Source: Pyrus communis
Lineage: Eukaryota > Streptophyta > Magnoliopsida > Rosales > Rosaceae
Reading direction: 5' to 3'
Length of the DNA stretch: 64,000 nucleotides
NCBI RefSeq assembly: GCF_963583255.1
Contig: NC_084803.1
Span: 28,122,428-28,186,427, forward strand
Shown: positions 55,681 to 64,000 of the stretch, piece by piece
How positions within the stretch are numbered: position 1 is the first letter of the stretch
Layout of the letters: each line of letters starts with the position of its first letter
The notes under the pieces: model-generated
Seen by the model: only the letters and a program-made list of their open reading frames with translations
Databases searched by the model: none
Told to the model about the DNA's origin: nothing
Program-made: the position numbers and the translations under genes

Positions 55681-57180
55681 ATGGCTACGGTACTCAAGCC
55701 GCAAAGCCATCTCTTGGGCCGTGTCCGAGAAGGTTTATCACATGACGTCCAAGCCAAGAACATTGTGGAGTTTGTCAAGGATGGGAAGACAAGAAGGTTT
55801 TGGCTTGAGGACGACTTGCTATACACCAAGGGCAAGCGGATCTACGTCCCAAAGTGGGGAAGCTTAAGGAAAGAAATCCTGAAGGAGTGCCATGACTCAA
55901 TGTGGGCAGGACATCCTGGCACTCACCGCACGTTGGCCTTGGTGAGTGATGCTTATTATTGGCCCCAAATGCGGGATGATGTAGATTCATACGTGAAGAC
56001 TTGTCTTGTGTGCCAACAAGACAAAGTGGAACAAAGGCAACCGGGAGGACTGTTGGAACCGCTTCCCACCCCATCAAGACCATGGGAGTGTTTAACCATG
56101 GATTTCATCACACATCTGCCCAAGTCTGATGGATGTGGATCTATCTTCGTCGTGGTCGATAGATTCACCAAGTATGCCACTTTCATACCCGCACCGGTGG
56201 AGTGCACAGCCGAAGTAGCTGCACGCTTGTTTCTAAAGCATGTGGTGAAGTATTGGGGTGTTCCGAGGAGCATAGTCAGTGATCTAGATGCCCGCTTCAC
56301 GGGTAGATTTTGGAAGGAGCTCTTCAAGCTACTTGGCTCAAAAGTAGACTTTTCCACCGCTTTTCATCCCCAAACTGATGGACAAACGGAGCGGGTTAAT
56401 GCATTGTTAGAGACTTATTTGCGGCACTATGTTAGTGCCAATCAACGAGATTGGGCTAGGTTACTTGATGTTGCCCAATTCTCTTATAACTTGCAACGTT
56501 CAGAGTCGACGGGGAAAAGTCCGTTCGAGTTGGCTATAGGGCAACAACCCTTGACCCCGAACACGGTCGTGACTGGCTACACGGGGAATAGTCCAGCCGC
56601 TTTCAAAACCGCGAAGGAGTGGCAATTAGCCCACGAACTTGCTCGAGCTCATTTGGAGAATGCTTCAAAGAAGATGAAGAAATGGGCGGATCGTAAGCGA
56701 AGGAATGTGGAGTTCCAAACCGGCGACCAAGTCTTTGTGAAGCTTAATGCGTCTCAACACAAGAGTACTCGTGGCTTACACAAGAGCTTGTTGCGGAAAT
56801 ATGAGGGGCCATTCCCTATCATCAAGAAGGTTGGCAAAGCCGCTTATGTCGTGGAACTCCCACCCCGTCTCAAGTTTCACCCGGTGTTCCATGTGAGCAA
56901 CTTGAAGCCTTATCATGCAGACAATGAGGAACCAAGCCGAGGTGAGTCTCATCGAGCACCCCCTTTGATGACGGAGGCATTTGACAAAGAAGTGGAGAGC
57001 ATCAAAGCCAAGCGTGTCGTGGTGCGACCAAGACAACCAAAGCATGTGGAGTACTTTGTCAAATGGAAAGGGCTACCATACTCCGAAGCAACATGGGAGA
57101 AGGAGACGTCCTTATGGCAATATAAGGACCTGATTAATACATTCGAGAGGCAAGAGTCGACGAGGACGTCGACGGCTTAA
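55681..57180 (+). CDS. Gypsy integrase with C-terminal chromodomain, 499 aa
   Basis: Same frame, starting at an internal Met. The N-terminal HHCC zinc domain has HDSMWAGHPGTHRT and CLVCQQDK. The core has the D-D-E triad: TMDFITHLPK, IVSDLDARFTGRFW and TDGQTERVN. The residue after the second Asp is Leu where Arg is usual. Next comes the GPF-type region (RKYEGPFPIIKKVGKAAYVV), then a chromodomain, VEYFVKWKGLPYSEATWEKE, near residue 460. Chromodomains in this group are thought to steer insertion to particular chromatin. It ends at TAA 57178-57180 next to the polypurine tract. Confidence 0.94.
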   Translation: MATVLKPQSHLLGRVREGLSHDVQAKNIVEFVKDGKTRRFWLEDDLLYTKGKRIYVPKWGSLRKEILKECHDSMWAGHPGTHRTLALVSDAYYWPQMRDDVDSYVKTCLVCQQDKVEQRQPGGLLEPLPTPSRPWECLTMDFITHLPKSDGCGSIFVVVDRFTKYATFIPAPVECTAEVAARLFLKHVVKYWGVPRSIVSDLDARFTGRFWKELFKLLGSKVDFSTAFHPQTDGQTERVNALLETYLRHYVSANQRDWARLLDVAQFSYNLQRSESTGKSPFELAIGQQPLTPNTVVTGYTGNSPAAFKTAKEWQLAHELARAHLENASKKMKKWADRKRRNVEFQTGDQVFVKLNASQHKSTRGLHKSLLRKYEGPFPIIKKVGKAAYVVELPPRLKFHPVFHVSNLKPYHADNEEPSRGESHRAPPLMTEAFDKEVESIKAKRVVVRPRQPKHVEYFVKWKGLPYSEATWEKETSLWQYKDLINTFERQESTRTSTA

Positions 57181-57191
57181 GTGGGGGAGGA
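57179..57191 (+). other. Gypsy polypurine tract
   Basis: AAGTGGGGGAGGA lies directly before the 3' LTR and would prime plus-strand DNA synthesis. It overlaps the integrase stop codon. Confidence 0.9.
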
Positions 57192-57732
57192 TGTCACGGG
57201 CCATATGTTACAAACAAAGAAAACGCCCAAGACATCATATATCTAAGCCCATAAAGCCTTGTCTTCATAGAAGCTTCCGGAACATCCCGGAAAAAATCAA
57301 GAACATGGCGGAGCGTTCAAGATAATCTAGGGCATTCCGGAACAATCCACACAAGTGTACAAATTCAAGCCTCACCTAGAACAATCTAGATTAGGCAAGT
57401 TGTATCTAGAACTATTCTAGATATTTTTGGATGTAAGTAGGGAATTCTAGAACCCTCCATTGAGGAGGTTACTTAGGCCTATAAATAGGAGGCAAGGCCA
57501 TTTGGCCAAAGCATCCAAGAATTGTAAGCAATTGTAAAGTTCTCCTAAGATTCAATACAAAGCTTCCTTTCTCCCATCTTCTAAGTGATCTTAGCATTCT
57601 CCAAGCTATCTTAGCTTTCTTTGTGATTCAATCCGGGGAAGCGAGGCTTCAAAGGCTTACTTAGCTTGTTCATCGAGGTTCTCAAGTCTAAGTGCCGCAC
57701 GGGCGGAAGGCTTAAAGAGTCATCCCGTGACA
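57192..57732 (+). repeat. Gypsy 3' LTR
   Basis: The 541-bp LTR is identical to the 5' LTR except G at 57289 in place of A at 52007. It is followed by the ATAG target duplication. Confidence 0.97.
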
Positions 57733-58324
57733 ATAGGATCCCTCAAATAAGCTTATTTGAGAGATGTGAATGGAAGGGACTAATACATTACATATCCCAA
57801 TCTGTAGTTTCTAATTAATATTTGACATTCACTAGAGATGAGCCACAAAACAAGTTGGAGGCAGTTGAGGCCCATCTCATGTAATTTAGTGCTCATTTCA
57901 TCAGCTTCTTTGTTTCATTTAAGTTGTTCCACACTTAAATCCAACAGAGCTTCACTTTAATTAATTGAAATGGACATACTCTCACCGAAATCAATGTGAT
58001 TCAAGATGTGATGCAATTGGAATAATCACCCATAATGTACTCATTAAACTAAAGAACCCATTGACAACAAATGATAGGTTATGATGTCTACATTACATTC
58101 AATTAAAGTATCATAATAGTGATTCGAATTTGAGTTAAAAAGGTAAAGCACATTATTCTAGCCACTTTGATTAAACTCAAAGCTTTCACGTACCCAATGG
58201 AAGCTTCTCGTCGGTGAAGACATTCTTAGAAGGTATCAGAAAACAGTTGCCTAAAGATTGTTGTCCAAGTAGAACAAGAGTTCAATTTCACGTCAATTTC
58301 AACAATGTCGTTTGTAGAGTTTTT
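57733..58324. other. Non-coding; 3' flank of the FAS2 copy
   Basis: No exon was recognised. I looked here on the minus strand for a canonical FAS2 C-terminal exon and found none. Confidence 0.4.
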
Positions 58325-59327
58325 CTATGAGGTTGTCAACATTACACTGCTTTCCGACTCACTCAGGACTAGTTTTTGTGGTTTAGGGTACAAAACGGGA
58401 TTGAAACAACGTATTTCATTTTTACCTTCATTCCTTTCTGCTTCTGATTTTCCGATTTTCTCTGCAACAATACTATCAAGTACCATGTCATCTAGCTTCT
58501 CAACTGGGCTTTCATTTTCTTCACCCCCGACTTCTTTCCCTTTCGTTTCTGCTTCTGTGAGTTGATTCCATTCTGCTTTTGATTTTGCACTGTCTGTTGT
58601 AATAAGATTATTAGCTGCCACAGCTTCTGTCGGTACGTTTTCTGCCTTCTCAACAAGACTATTATTTTTCACAGCTTCAAGGACCATGTCCTCTGGCTTG
58701 TGAACTGGGCTTCTCTTCTCGTCACCCGCGACTTTCTTTTCTTCTATAGCAGAATGAAACAGGAGTTACAATGCAATGGAAGAAATGATGGATACAAAAA
58801 TTAGTGATAAATAGATTTCGAAAATGCAAGGACAGGAAACCTGTTAAATAGATAGGTGACCCTAGTTCATCATTTTCAAATTCAATTAGAGTGCAGTAAC
58901 CATCTTGGGAAGACAATGCTAGACAATGAGCGTCGGGTGACCTTTTGAACAAAAAATACCTGAGTTCAACCTTATTATAATTAAAACATCAAATAAATAG
59001 TTTATTGCTGAAAACTGATACAAAGTTTACCATGCAATGTCTGTTATGGCTGCATAGTGAAAACCAGCAAAGATAGCAATTGGAGGAGCACTCTCTGTTT
59101 CATAAATGTACAACAAATTGAGAGTGGCCACAACAAAAATAATACAGTGGGGAAGGTTAAAGAACCCAGCTGCAAATTCACCAAAGACTATTGCATATTA
59201 CTATCATCAATCAACAGTGTTTGAAAATTACAATGTAACCAATGTGCGTACATTGATTTGACCCCCGCAGGCTAAAAAGCAAAGGGCGGAAATGAACTGC
59301 TATAACAGGTTTACAGGCACCAGGGAG

Positions 59328-61044
59328 CTGTACAGCAGGCATGTGTTAACATGAAATGGGAGAATAATGCAAGAAGAAAGTTCCCTTCAAATTTAGTTCA
59401 TTTACTTGACCATTATGAACTGAAAAGCACAGGGTCAGGCTATGAAACCCAACACGAAACTTAGGTGGACTTTATTCCATAATATACATGACAAATCATT
59501 TTAAGAAAAGCAATATTCAGAACCAAAATGTAAATGCTATGCCTTGCCTTGACAGGTCATTCCTAGAAAATATATAAGCAGTATTTACTATTTCTGTTGT
59601 GGGTGATACTTTGTAGGAACCTGAAATTGGAAGATTGTTGTGTCAAAAAAAAGAAGCAATGAACCCAAACCTTAGTGGTAAGTATAGATAGTAGGGAGTC
59701 AGGATTTAGAGGGATGTCTAAATCACCATCATCTTTCAGGAACATACAGTGGGGCATCTTAGATTATCCTTTCATTGTTTTAAAACATATATGCACCAAG
59801 AAAAATCCTAAAAAAAATTATAAAAACCCATTAAAAGTTCAAACTAAGTACAGATCCTTACGAACATACATACATAGGTGCATATATACACTTATAGGCA
59901 TATTCATATTTGTGTACGTATAGGCATATATATGTACATGTCTACCATGATTACTCATATTAAAGACAGAAAAGCACAAAATCAAAATGAGTAAGAGCCT
60001 TAAAAAAGGTGCTTAACCTATCAAACAAAATTCAAACTAAGGCCCTAAACCAAGATAGCAAATATCTACCAGACTGAATTCCAGCAGATCAAGCAGAAGT
60101 AGTCACAAGTCATAAAGGTCTAAAACTGAAGTAAGTTATTCTATAGACGCTTCAGTCCATAAAATTCCAGAGTTGCTGTACACTCATTTTATAGCCTAAT
60201 ACAATCATACATGTCTTGTGCGAATCTACCAACAATGGAAATTAAAATGACGTTTACTTCAAATCATCATAAATTAAATTCACTTCAAAGAGTCCTGAAA
60301 ATTAACATGATTGCAAATAATGGGCTCTTTTGAGTTTGCATAACTCAATTAAACAAAAACCAATAGCATGACATACTTAAGGCCCTACAACACATAATGC
60401 ACAGAAACAAATAAAACTAAGCAACCACTAAACAGCTAAAAGCTTATTCACAAAAGGCACAAATAATGGATATAAACATTATACAACTTACTTAAGCACT
60501 CTAAATCTACCCAATCATAGCCTATGCGGGATTTAAGGGTATCAAAGTTTCTCGTCCATTAGGCATTCACATCTTCACCAACAAGAAAATCACACATATG
60601 ACACATATACTCTTTGGCGTGGCCAATTCCCTCAGTAGCCCCAAGATGTCATCATAACAATGGCCCTTGAATCACACAACTAGTTGATCTCATACCATCG
60701 GTAACCACCCAAGGGTGGCTCCATGTGTGCTAACTCAAGTTGGCATTTGGATTTATTACCATACTTAAGTAACCTAGATCTTCTCAAATTGCAACTGACA
60801 GTGAGATTCATGAATATGACATTGTCCATCTAAAAGATAATGGAGCAAATTACATTTCTCCAAAGCAGACTTAACCCAATGGACATGGTACTAAATCAGT
60901 TACAGTCCTCCCCTAGAGGTCCATACAACAATAATTGCCAACAAAAAGGTGGTAGGGTGGAAACAAACATACAATTCCCATTGTGGACAGAAAATTACAC
61001 TACATAAGTTCACATTTCAGTGAGCATTCTATTGAGGCTAGTAC
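59328..61044 (-). other. Long intron of the FAS2 copy (expected exon absent)
   Basis: This 1.7-kb AT-rich stretch contains no piece matching the roughly 29-residue segment that normally joins VPAG to LQLPGA in FAS2. No transposon ends were recognised. Confidence 0.5.
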
Positions 61045-61639
61045 CTGCTGGAACAAGCAGAAAAGATCCATGAGGTGACCATGCTAATCTTCGAAAGAAA
61101 GATGGCAATGTCTCATCAAGAAAGAGATGGTTTTTTGCAAACTGCAGTTGAAAACCTCAAGAAGCTTAGAACATGTCTATTCCATCTATTATTATGATAA
61201 ACAAAATACATTGACAATTTACTATCTGCCAACCTTAGAATCATCCGAAAGTGGATGTTCAGCCTTCGAAATAGCATGCTGAGAAACATATTTGTCTTCT
61301 CAGCACTCGTCCCTTTTGATTGAGGTTTCTTGACATAAATGCGACAAGTCTTATCAGAACTAAGAGAAGCAACGTAGTTGACCAATGGGTCCCATGCCAT
61401 ACCTTGAACATAATGGCAATGGGAATCCAGAATCTGATGGACAGAACCTGAGGAATAGAAATAGGTAAGGTCATTCTTGATCTTTCAATAAACAGATATT
61501 TGCTGTAGTTATTTTGGTTGGGCATTCTCTCTCACCTTTGTTCACATCCCATATGATGCAAGAATTATCCACTGACCCAGAGATGAGATATGCACCATCA
61601 ATGGACCACTGGAGGTCAAGCACATCCTTGAGGTGAAGT

Positions 61640-63774
61640 CTAACCCAAGAAAAGCCAATCATGAACATAGGATTTATGCAACAAATATATGGCCTGAAAA
61701 GCTCTAAACAGAATCTGACATTTTGATTGACATACATCTGCAATTGAACTCCAACATGCAAGATTGCCAGGACTAAATTGACCAGATAAACTGAATTCAA
61801 ATTATTCACCTTAGTATCTAATATAACTATGGCGAATTTAGGATGATAAAATTTTGAAGAAAAAGGATGTGTATAAGACTAAGAAGGTTAGGCTTTGTAG
61901 TAATTCTAGAGAAGACAGACAGGGGTATAGGTAGGTAGAGCAGATAACAAAGCACCAAGCCTTCACCAATCACTAAGTTGCATTCATGCCAATCTGATTT
62001 GGTGTTTAACTAACGTGCATGTGAGGTGTACATTATTTTGTATCCTATAAAATCATTGTTTTGTCATAATTTGCAAACCTAATTGGTTAAACTGTTTTAA
62101 TTTACAAAGCTAAACCTCAAATAGCTAGCTCTAACAAGGATGGGATGAGGAACAGGTACTATTGCATAAATGCTACTCAGAAGTACAACAAACAGAAGCT
62201 ACTGTTTGAAGGACAAAGTTTGGTTTCAGATACGGAAGGGACTGAGAAATCAAAGAAACTTCAACAATACTCTTATTGAGAAATACATTTTAAGACAAGA
62301 ATACACCTGGACAATAGTTCCTTTTAATGAATTTTATGTTTCTTAGTAATCCAGTAGTGACAAACAAGATTGATGAATGAAATTATCCTAAATGATTCCC
62401 TCTCGGCCTTCTAAACCCTAATCTCTCTTCCATCCTCAATTCTTTCTTATCTCTCTCTTTCTCTTCTATTATCTCCTAATTCTCTTGGTGTTTATTCTGT
62501 CTCATTCTTCTTCTTTAAACCCCTCTATACTTCTAAATTCTCTTTACTGGTTCTACACTTTTTTTTTAATCATTACAAGTGTTCTTTATCATGGCATCAA
62601 TGAGAGTTGGCTTCAAAATAGAATGTTGATGCCATAATTCCTTCATAATCTATTGACATCACATTTTTCTAATCTTTCCAACTGTTACAAAAAGCACACA
62701 CTTCAAACCTCTCAACATTTAGAGCATCTCCGTGAGAGGTTAACCATACTAGCTATCGAGTTCCTAAAATAGCTTAACCTGTAGGAATTCCTGTGTTTAA
62801 GGAGAGAGAAAGTGGCTTCTAGTGCCTAGCTATTCAATGCTTTAATACTATTACATTTCGCATGAGGCTGGAGTAGCTAAAAAATAATTGTTAAATAAAA
62901 AAGATGAATTCAAAAAGTAAGAAAAAATTGGTGAGTATTTAAAATAGCTAGTATGGTTGGCTTGAGCTTTTTAAAAAGTGACCAGCTAAAATAACTTTCT
63001 ACTTTCTAGTCATTTTAGCATAACGTTGACTAAAATTAAAACAGCTCCCCTGGAGATGCTGTGGAATCTTGAAACTAGATATTCATCCTTATTGATTCAA
63101 AATTACAACTTTAAAGTATAGGAACTTATACATTGCAGTATAGTCTACCATGGATGCTTTGTTCTACCATGAAGCTTCTTGCTTATTTATATATTTCAAA
63201 ACCTGGGAGCAACATGTTTGGGGTCGTATTTGAGGATCATTGGGATTCTGGTAAATTTCCGAGTAAATCCATGCAAGTCCTAACTACTTAAATAGTAAAT
63301 CTGATACTACATTTCTGCTTAAAAACTCAGTGACAGGTTCACACCAACATCATATATGGATAATAGTAGGAAATCCTAAAGTTTCAAGCTACTCCTGAAT
63401 TCTTATAGACTCGTACAAATGGAAATCATGTTCTAAAATAAACTATAAAACGGAATCTGCTACCCTTTGAAGATAAAGTAAATTAATAACGGTATAAAGT
63501 CAAATGTAGACTCATGAAACTTCAACTTAATGTTCTGCATATGACAACACCATTCAACCTTAATACAATCCTAGAAAGTTGAGAATATACACAGCCAGTA
63601 TGAATTCTGTTCTCCGAGTCTGGAGTTAGCATTACTAACGTTTAACGAGTTTCAGGATGTAATATGTAAGAATTTGCGGAAACTAGCTATGCAACTCAAT
63701 CACAATTGTACAGTTCAGCACATTCATTACTCACTTCTGAGTGGAACATACAACAGTGAGACATAGGTATTCAC
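61640..63774 (-). other. Long intron of the FAS2 copy (expected WD-repeat exon absent)
   Basis: No match was found to the segment of about 35 residues that should precede DVLDLQW. The stretch contains a MITE (62722-63061) and otherwise AT-rich sequence. Confidence 0.5.
62722..63061. mobile_element. MITE inside the FAS2 copy
   Basis: Ends are GAGCATCTCC... and ...GGAGATGCTG, an inverted pair of about 10 bp. Inner 'ACCATACTAGCTAT' and 'AGCTAGTATGGTT' are also inverted. At about 340 bp it is non-coding. The target duplication is unclear. Confidence 0.6.
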
Positions 63775-64000
63775 TTGCCGGAATGCGAGAAGTGAACAGC
63801 ATTCACGGCGGAACTATAGTAAGAAAGGCTGTTTTGATATGAAGCTACTGGGAGTTTCTTCTCTGTTTCACTCCAACTTATTGACCAAAGCTGGTAAATA
63901 TTAAACTTTTAGTCCAACAATTAACAAAATGAAATCACTATAGCAAGAAGAAGAAAAAAGTAACAAAATTAAATCAACATTTTGAGCGAGTACCTTGATG

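Larger units (their letters stand above)
51910..57732 (+). mobile_element. Young Ty3/gypsy chromovirus, structurally complete
   Basis: The 5823-bp element has two 541-bp LTRs that differ at one base (A at 52007, G at 57289). They start TGTCACGGG and end CCCGTGACA. The target duplication is ATAG (51906-51909, 57733-57736). A Met-tRNA primer site and a polypurine tract are present. One reading frame spans gag, protease, RT, RNase H, integrase and a C-terminal chromodomain, interrupted by three TAG codons. The Galadriel or Reina clade is possible from size and gag style, but I am not sure. Confidence 0.95.
58325..64000 (-). pseudogene. FAS2: FAS2-like (CAF-1 p60 homologue) WD40 gene copy, broken, 5' end outside window
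   Basis: FAS2 is the WD40 subunit of chromatin assembly factor 1, which deposits histones H3-H4 behind replication forks. Exons on the minus strand, 5' to 3': 63994-64000 (edge), 63775-63890 (ASYQNSLSYYSSAVNAVHFS), 61536-61639 ([20 protein letters not shown]), 61234-61447 ([20 protein letters not shown]), 61045-61141 ([20 protein letters not shown]), 59252-59327 (LPGACKPVIAVHF), 59031-59169 ([20 protein letters not shown]), 58841-58941 ([20 protein letters not shown]) and 58325-58743 (Glu/Lys-rich tail). Nearly all junctions keep GT-AG and phase. Exon 61234-61447 lacks one base near 61289, shifting the frame. Two expected exons, between 61640-63774 and between 59328-61044, were not found. The tail ends unusually (SESESSVMLTTS). 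I read it as a duplicated pseudogene; a working copy probably exists elsewhere. Confidence 0.85.

Noticed and set aside
52458..57045. Several antisense frames of 60-133 codons
   Set aside because: All are mirror images of the conserved gypsy gag-pol coding strand.
59563..59757. Minus-strand frame containing DDGDLDIPLNPDSLL as a FAS2 exon
   Set aside because: It does not resemble any FAS2 segment and does not bridge the flanking exons in phase. It is treated as intron.

Overview
The window looks like repeat-dense nuclear DNA from a woody dicot. Rosaceae, tribe Maleae (apple or pear), is my best guess. It rests on the sequence style of the Cassandra element at 43.6-44.3 kb and on the hairpin MITEs at 5.3-7.9 kb, not on a database match. 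The DNA is AT-rich, introns are GT-AG, and most bases belong to transposable elements.

Layout. 1-3773 holds two tandem plus-strand copies of a long LTR-like repeat (called family L here). 3774-5060 is another LTR-like repeat (family R2). 5.37-7.86 kb is a cluster of five hairpin MITEs. 9769-10125 holds two exons of a broken ETHE1 (persulfide dioxygenase) copy on the minus strand. 10918-11613 is the one clearly intact host gene, an intronless ATL-type RING-H2 ubiquitin ligase. 12.4-13.0 kb has a 200-bp tandem duplication next to a sixth MITE. 14.5-16.2 kb is LTR-like debris.

16792-38050 is one old Ty1/copia retrotransposon. It sits inside an R2 repeat (target duplication GAAGA) and was itself hit repeatedly. 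A family-L solo LTR lies at its primer-binding site (18055-19696, AGAGC). A non-autonomous Ty3-type element with a tRNA-Asp primer site lies in its integrase (22323-31235, CAATT) and carries two family-L copies of its own (22686-25059, CTTCC; 28325-30128). A third family-L solo LTR lies in its reverse transcriptase (32555-34463, AGGAG). The empty sites can be read across in each case, so the order of events is recoverable.

38.1-43.6 kb is more repeat debris: R2 copies, a CACTA-like patch with a small coding exon, another family-L copy, and hAT-like ends. 43635-44271 is a complete Cassandra TRIM, whose LTRs carry 5S-rRNA-like sequence, with target duplication GTTTT. 45302-45704 and 47326-48968 are plausible spliced coding pieces that I do not recognise; the second has one in-frame stop. 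49.6-51.1 kb is hAT-like debris. 51910-57732 is a very young Ty3/gypsy chromovirus. Its 541-bp LTRs differ at a single base, yet its single gag-pol frame has three TAG stops and a damaged protease motif.

58325-64000 (minus strand) is the 3' part of a copy of FAS2, the WD40 subunit of chromatin assembly factor 1. Introns are retained, but one base is missing in an exon and two expected exons could not be found, so I read it as a duplicated pseudogene. The host genes show no operon-like or functional link to each other. The main story is successive nested transposition.
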